From: Ptiloglossa arizonensis
Taxonomy: Eukaryota > Arthropoda > Insecta > Hymenoptera > Colletidae
DNA: 64,000 bases
Assembly (NCBI RefSeq): GCF_051014685.1
Contig: NW_027479726.1
Location: 1-64,000 of the forward strand
Reading direction: 5' to 3'
Shown here: piece after piece, positions 38,764 to 50,689 of the stretch
How the letters are laid out: each line of letters opens with the position of its first letter
Position numbering within the stretch: the stretch's first letter is position 1
Notes under the pieces: generated by a model
Databases searched by the model: none
The model's input: only the letters and a program-made list of their open reading frames with translations
What the model was told of the DNA's origin: nothing
Made by a program: the position numbers and the translations under genes

Positions 38764-41700
38764 GAAAGTAGAAACTCGCCCGATTACAACGGTATGTGTA
38801 TTTTTTCCCTAGCCCACCCTGGTTAAGCGTTTGGAGCACCAGAATTGCGAAAAATTTGTTGTCTTCTCAACCATTTCTTAGCTTGAGTGTCACATATCTC
38901 GCGAACGGATTGACGAAACCCAAAAATTCCGTCTGCGTCTGAAAGTAGAAACTCGCCCGATTACAACGGTATGTGTATTTTTTCCCTAGCCCATTCTGGT
39001 TAAGCGTTTGGAGCAGCAGAATTGCGAAAAATTTGTTGTCTTGTCAACCATTTCTTATTTTCAAACTCCCATATCTCGCGAACCGATTGACCTAACGCAA
39101 AATTTCCTATTACATCTGAAAGTAGAAACTCGCCCGATTACAACGGTATGTGTATTTTTTCCCTAGGCCATTCTGGTTAATCGTTTGAAGCAGCAAAAGT
39201 GCGAAAAATTTGTTGTCTTCTAAACAATTTCTTAGCTTCAAACTCCCATATCTCGCGAACGGATTGACCTAACCCAAAAATTCCTATTGCATCTGAAAGT
39301 AGAAACTCGTCCGATTACAAAGGTATGGGTATTTTTTCCCTAGGCCATTCTGGTTAAGCGTTTGGAGTAGCAGAATTGCGAAAAATTTGTTGTCTTGTCA
39401 ACCATTTCTTATTTTCAAACTGCCACATCTCGCGAACGGATTGACCTAAAGCAAAATTTCCTATTTCATCTGAAAGTAGAAACTCGCCCGATTACAACGG
39501 TATGTGTATTTTTTCCCTAGGCCATTCTGGTTAAGCGTTTGGAGCAGCAGAATTGCGGAAAATTTTTTGCCTTCTTAACCATTTCTTGGCTTCAAACTCC
39601 CATATCTCACGAACGGATTGACCTAACCCAAAAATTCCTATTGTAACTGAAAGTAGAAACTCGTCCGATTACAACGGTATGGGTATTTTTTCCCTAGGCC
39701 ATTCTGGTTAAGCGTTTGGAGCAGCAGAATTGCGAAAAATTTTTTGCCTTCTCAACCATTTCTTGGATTCAAACTCCCACATCTCGCGAACGGATTGACC
39801 TAACACAAAAATTCCTGTTGCGTCTGAAAGTAGAAACTCGCCCGATTATAAAGGTATGTGTATTTTTTCCCTAGCCCATTCTGGTTAAGCGTTTGGAGCA
39901 GCAGAATTGCGAAAAATTTGTTGTCTTCTCAACCATTTCTTAGCTGCAAACTCCCATATCTCACGAACGGATTGACCAAACCCAAAAATTCTTTCTGCGT
40001 CTGAAAGTAGAAACTCGCCCGATTACAAAGGTATACGTATTTTTTCCCTAGGCCATTCTGGTTTATCGTTTGGAGCAGCAGAATTGCGAAAAATTTGTTG
40101 TCTTCTTAACCATTTCTTGGCTTCAAACTACCATATCTCACGAACGGATTGACCTAACCCAAAAATTCCTATTGTAACTGAAAGTAGAAACTCGTCCGAT
40201 TACAACGGTATGGGTATTTTTTCCCTAGGTCATTCTGGTTAAGCGTTTGCAGCAGCAGAATTGCGAAAAATTTTTTCTCTTCTCAACCATTTCTTAGCTT
40301 CAAAGTCCCATATCTCGCGAAAGGATTGACCTAACCCAAAAATTCCTATTGCATCTGAAAGTAGAAACTCGCCCGATTACAACGGTATGTGTATTTTTTC
40401 CCTAGGCCATTCTGGTTAAGCGTTTGGAGCAGCAGAATTGTGAAAAACTGTTTGCTTTCTCAACCATTTCTTGGCTTCAAACTCCCATATCTCGCGAACG
40501 GATTGACCTAACCCAAAAATACCTATTGCATCTGAAAGTAGAAACTCGCCCGATAACAACGGTATGTGTATTTTTTCCCTAGGCCATTCTGGTTAATCGT
40601 TTGAAGCAGCAGAAGTGCGAAAAATTTGTTGTCTTCTCAACCATTTCTTAGCTTCAAACTCCCATATCTCGCGAACGGATTGACCTAACCCAAAAATTCC
40701 GATTGCATCTGAAAGTAGAAACTCGCCCGATTACAACGGTATGTGTATTTTTTCTCTAGACCATTCCGGTTAAACGCTTGGAGCAGCAGAATTGCGAAAA
40801 ATTTTTTGCCTTCTCAACCATTTCTTGGCTTCAAACTCCCATGTCTCGCGAACGGATTGACCTAACCCAAAAATTCCTGTTGCGTCTGAAATTAGAAACT
40901 CGCCCGATTACAAGGGTATGTGTATTTTTTCCCTAGCCCATTCTGGTTAAGCGTTTGGAGCACCAGAATTGCGAAAAATTTGTTGTCTTCTCAACCATTT
41001 CTTAGCTTCAAAGTCATATCTCGCGAACGGATTGGCCAAACCCAAAAATTCCGTCTGCGTCTGAAAGTAGAAACTCGCCCGATTACAACGGTATGTGTAT
41101 TTTTCCCCTAGCCCATTCTGGTTAAGCGTTTGGAGCAGCAGAATAGCGAAAAATTGGTTGTCTTCTCAACCATTTCTTAGCTTCAAAGTCACATATCTCG
41201 CGAACGGATTGACCAAACCCAAAAATTCCGTCTGCGTCTGAAAGTAGAAACTCGCCCGATTACAACGGTATGTGTATTTTTTCCCTAGGCCATTCTGGTT
41301 AAGCGTTTGGAGCAGCAGAATTGCGAAAAATTTTTTGCCTTCTCAACCATTTCTTGGCTTCACACTCCCATATCTCGCGAACGGATTGACCTAACCCAAA
41401 AATTCCTGTTGCATCTGAAAGTAGAATCGCGCACGATTACAACGGTATTTGTATTTTTTCCCTAGGCCATTCTGGTTAATCGTTTGAAGCAGCAGAATTG
41501 CGAAAAATTTTTTGCCTTCTCAACCATTTCTTGGCTTCAAACTCTCATGTCTCGCGAACGGATTGACCTAACCCAAAAATTCCTGTTGCGTCTGAAATTA
41601 GAAACTCGCCCGATTACAACGGTATGTGTATTTTTTCCCTAGGCCATTCTGGTTAAGCGCTTGGAGCAGCAGAAGTGCGAAAAATTTGTTGTTTTCTCAA

Positions 41701-43236
41701 CCATTTCTTAGCTTCAAACTCCCATATCTCGCGAACGGATTGACCTAACCCAAAAATTCCTATTGCATCTGAAAGTAGAAACTCGCCCGATTACAACGGT
41801 ATGTGTATTTTTTCTCCAGACCATTCCGGTTAAACGCTTGGAGCAGCAGAATTGCGAAAAATTTTTTGCCTTCTCAACCATTTCTTGGCTTCGAACTCCC
41901 ATATCTCGCGAACGGATAGACCTAACCCAAAATTTCCTGTTGCGTCTGAAAGTAGAAACTCGCCCAATTACAACGGTATGTGTATTTGTTCCCTAGCCCA
42001 TTCTGGTTAAGCGTTTGGAGCACCAGAATTGCGAAAAATTTGTTGTCTTCTCAACCATTTCTTAGCTTCAAAGTCACATATCTCGCGAACGGATTGAACA
42101 AACCCAAAAATTCCGTCTGCGTCTGAAAGTAGAAACTTGCCCGATTACAACGGTGTGTGTATTTCTTCCCTAGGCCATTCTTTTTAACCGTTTGGAGCAG
42201 CAGAATTGCGAAAAATTTTTTGCCTTCTCAACCATTTCTTGGCTTCAAACTCCCATATCTCGCGAACGGATTGACCAAACCCAAAAATTCCGTCTGCGTC
42301 TGAAAGTAGAAACTCGCCCGATTACAACGGTATGTGTATTTTTTCCCTAGCCCATTCTGGTTAAGCGTTTGGAGCACCAGAATTGCGAAAAATTTGTTGT
42401 CTTCTCAACCATTTCTTAGCTTCAAAGTCACATATCTCGCGAACGGATTGACCAAACCCAAAAATTCCGTCTGCGTCTCAAAGTAGAAACTCGCCCGATT
42501 ACAACGGTATACGTATTTTTTCCCTAGGCCATTCTGGTAAAGCGTTTGGAGCAGCAGAAGTGCGAAAAATTTATTGTCTTCTCAACCATTTCTTAGCTTC
42601 AAAGTCACATATCTCGCGAACGGATTGACGAAACCCAAAAATTCCGTCTGCGTCTGAAAGTAGAAACTCGCCCGATTACAACGGTATGTGTATTTTTTCC
42701 CTAGCCCATTCTGGTTAAGCGTTTGGAGCAGCTGAATTGCGAAAAATTTGTTGTCTTCTCAACCATTTCGTAGCTTCAAACTCCCATATCTCGCGAACGG
42801 ATTGACCTAACCCAAAAATTCCTGTTGCGTCTGAAAGTAGAAACTCGCCCGATTACAACGGTATGTGTATTTTTTCCCTAGCCCATTCTGGTTAAGCGTT
42901 TGGAGCACCAGAATTGCGAAAAATTTGTTGTCTTCTCAACCATTTCTTAGCTTCACAGTCACATATCTCGCGAACGGATTGACCAAACCCAAAAATTCCG
43001 TCTGCGTCTGAAAGTAGAAACTCGCCCGATTACAACGGTATGTGAATTTTTTCCCTAGCCCATCCTGGTTAAGCGTTTGGAGCACCAGAATTGCGAAAAA
43101 TTTGTTGTCTCCTCAACCATTTCTTAGCTTCAAAGTCACATATCTCGCGAACGGATTGACGAAACCCAAAAATTCCGTCTGCGTCTGAAAGTAGAAACTC
43201 GCCCGATTACAACGGTATGTGTATTTTTTCCCTAGC
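38764..43236 (+). repeat. Domain B, diverged monomers without clear higher-order period
   Basis: About 25 monomers. I see many private changes: TTAGCTTGAGTGTCAC near 38,885, GCGAACCGATTG near 39,080, TTAGCTGCAAAC near 39,940, GGTTTATCG near 40,060, GCGAAAGG near 40,318, GATTGGCC near 41,030 and ATAGACC near 41,920. Two bases are missing near 41,012 (AAGTCATATCTCG for AAGTCACATATCTCG). Monomers near 40,730-40,910 resemble domain A monomers near 33,110-33,290. This is the least homogenised stretch by eye and may be the oldest. Confidence 0.72.
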
Positions 43237-44308
43237 CCATTCTGGTAAAGCGTTTGGAGCAGCAGAATTGCGAAAAATTTGTTGTCTTGTCAACCATTTC
43301 TTAGCTTCAAACTCCCACATCTCGCGAACGGATTGACCTAACGCAAAAATTCCTGTTGCGTCTGAAAGCAGAAACTCGCCCGATTACAACGGTATGTGTA
43401 TTTTTTCCCTAGACCATTCTGGTTAAGCGTTTGGAGCAGCAGAAGTGCGAAAAATTTGTTGTCTTCTCAAACATTTCTTAGCTTCAAAGTCCCATATCTC
43501 GCGAACGGATTGACCAAACCCAAAAATTCTTTCTGCTTCTGGGAGTAGAAACTCGCCCGATTACAAAGGTATGTGTATTTTTTCCCTAGCCCATTCTGGT
43601 TAAGCGTTTGGAGCAGCAGAATTGCGAAAAATTTGTTGTCTTGTCAACCATTTCTTGGCTTCAAACTCCCATATCTCACGAACTGATTGACCTAACCCAA
43701 AAATTCCTATTGTAACTGAAAGTAGAAACTCGTCCGATTACAACGGTATGGGTATTTTTTCCCTAGGCCATTCTGGTTAAGCGATTGGAGCAGCAGAATT
43801 GCGAAAAATTTGTTGTCTTCTCAACCATTTCTTGGCTTCTAACTCCCATATCTCGCGAACAGATTTACCTCACCCAAAAATTCATATTGCATCTGAAAGT
43901 AGAAACTCGCCCGATTACAACGGTATGTGTATTTTTTCCCTAGGCCATTCTGGTTAAGCGATTGGAGCAGCAGAATTGCGAAAAATTTGTTGCCTTCTCA
44001 ACCATTTCTTGGCTTCAAACTCCCATATCATGCGAACCGATTGACCTAACCCAAAAATTCCTCTTGCATCTGAAAGTAGAAACTCGCGCGATTACAACGG
44101 TATGTGTATTTTTTCTCTAGACCATTCCGGTTAAACGCTTGGAGCAGCAGAATTGCGAAAAATTTGTTGTCTTCTGAACCATTTCTTAGCTTCAAACTCC
44201 CATATCTCGCGAACGGATTGACCTAACCCAAAAATTCCTGTTGCGTCTGAAAGTAGAAACTCGCCCGATTACAACGGTATGTGTATTTTTTCCCTAGCCC
44301 ATTCTGGT
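43237..44308 (+). repeat. 15-monomer displacement repeat, copy 1
   Basis: 1,072 bp (about 6 monomers) that recur 2,655 bp downstream (exactly 15 monomers). Private marks are GAAAGCAGAAACTCG, CTTCTGGGAGTAG, CACGAACTGATTG, TTGGCTTCTAACTCCC, GAACAGATTTACCTCACCC, CATATCATGCGAACC and CCTCTTGCATC. A visible difference is GCAGAAGTGCG here against GCAGAATTGCG in copy 2. Confidence 0.88.
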
Positions 44309-45891
44309 TAAGCGTTTGGAGCACCAGAATTGCGAAAAATTTGTTGTCTTCTCAACCATTTCTTAGCTTCACAGTCACATATCTCGCGAACGGATTGACA
44401 AAACCCAAAAATTCCGTCTGCGTCTGAAAGTAGAAACTCGCCCGATTACAACGGAATACGTATTTTTTCCCTAGGCCATTCTGGTAAAACGTTTGGAGCA
44501 GCAGAATTGCGAAAAATTTGTTGTCTTGTCAACCATTTCTTAGCTTCAAACTCCCACATCTCGCGAACGGATTGACCTAACACAAAAATTCCTGTTGCGT
44601 CTGAAAGCAGAAACTCGCCCGATTACAACGGTATGTGTATTTTTTCCCTAGGCCATTCTGGTTAAGCGTTTGGAGCAGCAGAAGTGCGAAAAATTTGTTG
44701 TCTTCTCAACCAGATCTTAGCTTCAAACTCCCATATCTCGCGAACGGATTGACCTAACGTAAAATTTCCTATTGCATCCGAAAGTAGAAACTCGCCCGAT
44801 AACAACGGTATGTGTATTTTTTCCCTAGGCCATTCTGGTTAAGCGTTTGGAGCAGCAGAATTGCGGAAAATTTTTTGCCTTCTCAACCATTTCTTAGCTT
44901 CAAACTCCCATATCTCGCGAACGGATTGACCTAACCCAAAAATTCCTGTTGCATCTGAAAGTAGATACTCGTCCGATTACAACGGTATGGGTATTTTTTC
45001 TCTAGACCATTCCGGTTAAACGCTTGGAGCAGCAGAATTGCGAAAAATTTGTTGTCTTCTGAACCATTTCTTAGCTTCAAACTCCCATATCTCGCGAACG
45101 GATTGACCTAACCCAAAAATTCCTGTTGCGTCTGAAAGTAGAAACTCGCCCGATTACAACGGTATGTGTATTTTTTCCCTAGCCCATTCTGGTTAAGCGT
45201 TTGGAGCACCAGAATTGCGAAAAATTTGTTGTCTTCTCAACCATTTCTTAGTTTCACAGTCACATATCTCGCGAACGGATTGACCAAACCCAAAAATTCC
45301 GTCTGCGTCTGAAAGTAGAAACTCGCCCGATTACAACGGTATGTGAATTTTTTCCCTAGCCCATCCTGGTTAAGCGTTTGTAGCACCAGAATTGCGAAAA
45401 ATTTGTTGTCTCCTCAACCATTTCTTAGCTTCAAAGTCACATATCTCGCGAACGGATTGACCAAACCCAAAAATTCCGTCTGCGTCTGAAAGTAGAAACT
45501 CGCCCGATTACAACGGTATGTGTATTTTTTCCCTAGCCCATTCTGGTTAAGCGTTTGGAGCAGCAGAATTGCGAAAAAATTGTTGTCTTCTCAACCATTT
45601 CTTAGCTTCAAACTCCCATATCTCGCGAACGGATTGACCTAACCCAAAAATTCCTGTTGCGTCTGAAAGTAGAAACTCGCTCGATTACAACGGTATGTGT
45701 ATTTTTTACCTAGCCCATTCTGGTTAAGCGTTTGGAGCACCAGAATTGCGAAAAATTTGTTGTCTTCTCAACCATTTCTTAGCTTCAAAGTCACATATCT
45801 CGCGAACGGATTGACCAAACCCAAAAATTCCGTCTGCGTCTGAAAGTAGAAACTCGCCCGATTACAACGGTATACGTATTTTTTCCCTAGG
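44309..45891 (+). repeat. Nine monomers between the two copies
   Basis: This stretch contains a shortened relative of the reused domain C/D block: from 44476 (GGTAAAACG) it has GAAAGCAGAAACTCG, then CAGATCTTAGC, TAACGTAAAATTTCC, CCCGATAACAACGG near 44,805 and GCGGAAAATTTTTTGCC near 44,862, but it then passes straight to a TCTTAGC monomer and to GTAGATACTCGTCCG near 44,962 without the CACGTATCTCACGTACGG monomer. No gene seen. Confidence 0.75.
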
Positions 45892-46953
45892 CCATTCTGG
45901 TAAAGCGTTTGGAGCAGCAGAATTGCGAAAAATTTGTTGTCTTGTCAACCATTTCTTAGCTTCAAACTCCCACATCTCGCGAACGGATTGACCTAACGCA
46001 AAAATTCCTGTTGCGTCTGAAAGCAGAAACTCGCCCGATTACAACGGTATGTGTATTTTTTCCCTAGACCATTCTGGTTAAGCGTTTGGAGCAGCAGAAT
46101 TGCGAAAAATTTGTTGTCTTCTCAAACATTTCTTAGCTTCAAAGTCCCATATCTCGCGAACGGATTGACCAAACCCAAAAATTCTTTCTGCTTCTGGGAG
46201 TAGAAACTCGCCCGATTACAAAGGTATGTGTATTTTTTCCCTAGCCCATTCTGGTTAAGCGTTTGGAGCAGCAGAATTGCGAAAAATTTGTTGTCTTGTC
46301 AACCATTTCTTGGCTTCAAACTCCCATATCTCACGAACTGATTGACCTAACCCAAAAATTCCTATTGTAACTGAAAGTAGAAACTCGTCCGATTACAACG
46401 GTATGGGTATTTTTTCCCTAGGCCATTCTGGTTAAGCGATTGGAGCAGCAGAATTGCGAAAAATTTGTTGTCTTCTCAACCATTTCTTGGCTTCTAACTC
46501 CCATATCTCGCGAACAGATTTACCTCACCCAAAAATTCATATTGCATCTGAAAGTAGAAACTCGCCCGATTACAACGGTATGTGTATTTTTTCCCTAGGC
46601 CATTCTGGTTAAGCGATTGGAGCAGCAGAATTGCGAAAAATTTGTTGCCTTCTCAACCATTTCTTGGCTTCAAACTCCCATATCATGCGAACCGATTGAC
46701 CTAACCCAAAAATTCCTCTTGCATCTGAAAGTAGAAACTCGCGCGATTACAACGGTATGTGTATTTTTTCTCTAGACCATTCCGGTTAAACGCTTGGAGC
46801 AGCAGAATTGCGAAAAATTTGTTGTCTTCTGAACCATTTCTTAGCTTCAAACTCCCATATCTCGCGAACGGATTGACCTAACCCAAAAATTCCTGTTGCG
46901 TCTGAAAGTAGAAACTCGCCCGATTACAACGGTATGTGTATTTTTTCCCTAGC
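45892..46953 (+). repeat. 15-monomer displacement repeat, copy 2
   Basis: Second copy of 43237-44308. Its match runs on for ten more bases into the following 7-monomer array, ending at GGT in GGTAAAACG near 46,963 where copy 1 reads GGTTAAGCG. Confidence 0.88.
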
Positions 46954-48192
46954 CCATTCTGGTAAAACGTTTGGAGCAGCAGAATTGCGAAAAATTTGTT
47001 GTCTTGTCAACCATTTCTTAGCTTCAAACTCCCACATCTCGCGAACGGATTGACCTAACGCAAAAATTCCTGTTGCGTCTGAAAGCAGAAACTCGCCCGA
47101 TTACAACGGTATGTGTATTTTTTCCCTAGGCCATTCTGGTTAAGCGTTTGGAGCAGCAGAAGTGCGAAAAATTTGTTGTCTTCTCAACCATATCTTAGCT
47201 TCAAACTCCCATATCTCGCGAACGGATTGACCTAACGTAAAATTTCCTATTGCATCTGAAAGTAGAAACTCGCCCGATAACAACGGTATGTGTATTTTTT
47301 CCCTAGGCCATTCTGGTTAAGCGTTTGGAGCAGCAGAATTGCGGAAAATTTTTTGCCTTCTTAACCATTTCTTGGCTTCAAACTCACGTATCTCACGTAC
47401 GGATTGACCTAACCCAAAAATTCCTATTGTAACTGAAAGTAGAAACTCGTCCGATTACAACGGTATGGGTATTTTTTCCCTAGGCCATTCTGGTTAAGCG
47501 TTTGGAGCAGCAGAATTGCGAAAAATTTGTTGTCTTCTCAACCATTTCTTGGCTTCAAACTCCCACATCTCGCGAACGGATTGACCTAACGCAAAAATTC
47601 CTGTTGCGTCTGAAAGTAGAAACTCGCCCGATTACAACGGTACGTGTATTTTTTCCCTAGCCCATTCTGGTTAAGCGTTTGGAGCAGCAGAATTGCGAAA
47701 AATTTGTTGTCTTCTCAACCATTTCTTAGCTTCAAACTCCCATATCTCGCGAACGGATTGACCTAACCCAAAAATTCCTGTTGCATCTGAAAGTAGATAC
47801 TCGTCCGATTACAACGGTATGGGTATTTTTTCTCTAGACCATTCCGGTTAAACGCTTGGAGCAGCAGAATTGCGAAAAATTTGTTGTCTTCTGAACCATT
47901 TCTTAGCTTCAAACTCCCATATCTCGCGAACGGATTGACCTAACCCAAAAATTCCTGTTGCGTCTGAAAGTAGAAACTCGCCCGATTACAACGGTATGTG
48001 TATTTTTTCCCTAGCCCATTCTGGTTAAGCGTTTGGAGCACCAGAATTGCGAAAAATTTGTTGTCTTCTCAACCATTTCTTAGCTTCACAGTCACATATC
48101 TCGCGAACGGATTGACCAAACCCAAAAATTCCGTCTGCGTCTGAAAGTAGAAACTCGCCCGATTACAACGGAATACGTATTTTTCCCCTAGG
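46954..48192 (+). repeat. 7-monomer higher-order repeat, copy 1
   Basis: 1,239 bp, exactly 7 x 177. The order of marked monomers is: GGTAAAACG; GAAAGCAGAAACTCG; CATATCTTAGC with TAACGTAAAATTTCC; CCCGATAACAACGG with GCGGAAAATT; CACGTATCTCACGTACGG (47385); GGTACGTGTATT; GTAGATACTCGTCCG with GTCTTCTGAACC; then GGAGCACCAG with CACAGTCACATATC. The same order returns at 48193 and 49432. Confidence 0.92.
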
Positions 48193-49431
48193 CCATTCTG
48201 GTAAAACGTTTGGAGCAGCAGAATTGCGAAAAATTTGTTGTCTTGTCAACCATTTCTTAGCTTCAAACTCCCACATCTCGCGAACGGATTGACCTAACGC
48301 AAAAATTCCTGTTGCGTCTGAAAGCAGAAACTCGCCCGATTACAACGGTATGTGTATTTTTTCCCTAGGCCATTCTGGTTAAGCGTTTGGAGCAGCAGAA
48401 GTGCGAAAAATTTGTTGTCTTCTCAACCATATCTTAGCTTCAAACTCCCATATCTCGCGAACGGATTGACCTAACGTAAAATTTCCTATTGCATCTGAAA
48501 GTAGAAACTCGCCCGATAACAACGGTATGTGTATTTTTTCCCTAGGCCATTCTGGTTAAGCGTTTGGAGCAGCAGAATTGCGGAAAATTTTTTGCCTTCT
48601 TAACCATTTCTTGGCTTCAAACTCACGTATCTCACGTACGGATTGACCTAACCCAAAAATTCCTATTGTAACTGAAAGTAGAAACTCGTCCGATTACAAC
48701 GGTATGGGTATTTTTTCCCTAGGCCATTCTGGTTAAGCGTTTGGAGCAGCAGAATTGCGAAAAATTTGTTGTCTTCTCAACCATTTCTTGGCTTCAAACT
48801 CCCACATCTCGCGAACGGATTGACCTAACGCAAAAATTCCTGTTGCGTCTGAAAGTAGAAACTCGCCCGATTACAACGGTACGTGTATTTTTTCCCTAGC
48901 CCATTCTGGTTAAGCGTTTGGAGCAGCAGAATTGCGAAAAATTTGTTGTCTTCTCAACCATTTCTTAGCTTCAAACTCCCATATCTCGCGAACGGATTGA
49001 CCTAACCCAAAAATTCCTGTTGCATCTGAAAGTAGATACTCGTCCGATTACAACGGTATGGGTATTTTTTCTCTAGACCATTCCGGTTAAACGCTTGGAG
49101 CAGCAGAATTGCGAAAAATTTGTTGTCTTCTGAACCATTTCTTAGCTTCAAACTCCCATATCTCGCGAACGGATTGACCTAACCCAAAAATTCCTGTTGC
49201 GTCTGAAAGTAGAAACTCGCCCGATTACAACGGTATGTGTATTTTTTCCCTAGCCCATTCTGGTTAAGCGTTTGGAGCACCAGAATTGCGAAAAATTTGT
49301 TGTCTTCTCAACCATTTCTTAGCTTCACAGTCACATATCTCGCGAACGGATTGACCAAACCCAAAAATTCCGTCTGCGTCTGAAAGTAGAAACTCGCCCG
49401 ATTACAACGGAATACGTATTTTTCCCCTAGG
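48193..49431 (+). repeat. 7-monomer higher-order repeat, copy 2
   Basis: Second 1,239-bp copy. The CACGTATCTCACGTACGG mark is at 48624, exactly 1,239 bp after the first. I see only scattered single-base differences, for example TTTTCCCCTAGGCC at its left edge and again at the left edge of copy 3. Confidence 0.92.
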
Positions 49432-50275
49432 CCATTCTGGTAAAACGTTTGGAGCAGCAGAATTGCGAAAAATTTGTTGTCTTGTCAACCATTTCTTAGC
49501 TTCAAACTCCCACATCTCGCGAACGGATTGACCTAACGCAAAAATTCCTGTTGCGTCTGAAAGCAGAAACTCGCCCGATTACAACGGTATGTGTATTTTT
49601 TCCCTAGGCCATTCTGGTTAAGCGTTTGGAGCAGCAGAAGTGCGAAAAATTTGTTGTCTTCTCAACCATATCTTAGCTTCAAACTCCCATATCTCGCGAA
49701 CGGATTGACCTAACGTAAAATTTCCTATTGCATCTGAAAGTAGAAACTCGCCCGATAACAACGGTATGTGTATTTTTTCCCTAGGCCATTCTGGTTGAGC
49801 GTTTGGAGCAGCAGAATTGCGGAAAATTTTTTGCCTTCTTAACCATTTCTTGGCTTCAAACTCACGTATCTCACGTACGGATTGACCTAACCCAAAAATT
49901 CCTATTGTAACTGAAAGTAGAAACTCGTCCGATTACAACGGTATGGGTATTTTTTCCCTAGGCCATTCTGGTTAACCGTTTGGAGCAGCAGAATTGCGAA
50001 AAATTTGTTGTCTTCTCAACCATTTCTTGGCTTCAAACTCCCACATCTCGCGAACGGATTGACCTGACGCAAAAATTCCTGTTGCGTCTGAAAGTAGAAA
50101 CTCGCCCGATTACAACGGTATGTGTATTTTTTCCCTAGCCCATTCTGGTTAAGCGTTTGGAGCAGCAGAATTGCGAAAAATTTGTTGTCTTCTCAACCAT
50201 TTCTTAGCTTCAAACTCCCATATCTCGCGAACGGATTGACCTAACCCAAAAATTCCTGTTGCATCTGAAAGTAGA
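49432..50275 (+). repeat. 7-monomer higher-order repeat, copy 3 (partial)
   Basis: 844 bp, about 4.8 monomers, with the CACGTATCTCACGTACGG mark at 49863. It is slightly more diverged than copies 1 and 2: GGTTGAGCG near 49,794, GGTTAACCG near 49,972, GACCTGACGC near 50,063. It stops at GTAGAAACTCGCCCG near 50,276, where the other copies read GTAGATACTCGTCCG. Confidence 0.88.
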
Positions 50276-50689
50276 AACTCGCCCGATTACAACGGTATGT
50301 GTATTTTTTCCCTAGCCCATTCTGGTTAAGCGTTTGGAGCACCAGAATTGCGAAAAATTTGTTGTCTTCTCAACTATTTCTTAGCTTCACAGTCACATAT
50401 CTCGCGAACGGATTGACCAAACCCAAAAATTCCGTCTGCGTCTGAAAGTAGAAACTCGCCCGATTACAACGATATGTGTATTTTTTCCCTAGGCCATTCT
50501 GGTTAAGCGTTTGGAGCAGCAGAATTGCAGAAAAAATTTTGCCTTCTTAACCATTTCTTGGCTTCAAACTCCCATATCTCGCGAACGGATTGACCTAACC
50601 CAAAAATTCCTATTGTAACTGAAAGTAGAAACTCATCCGATTACAACGGTATGGGTATTTTTTCCCTAGGCCATTCTGGTTAAACGCTT
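50276..50689 (+). repeat. Linker monomers, start of domain D
   Basis: About 2.3 monomers. They include an unusual A-tract monomer, GCAGAAAAAATTTTGCC near 50,527, with shifted A and T run lengths but unchanged total length, and ACTCATCCGATTAC near 50,632. No gene seen. Confidence 0.72.
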
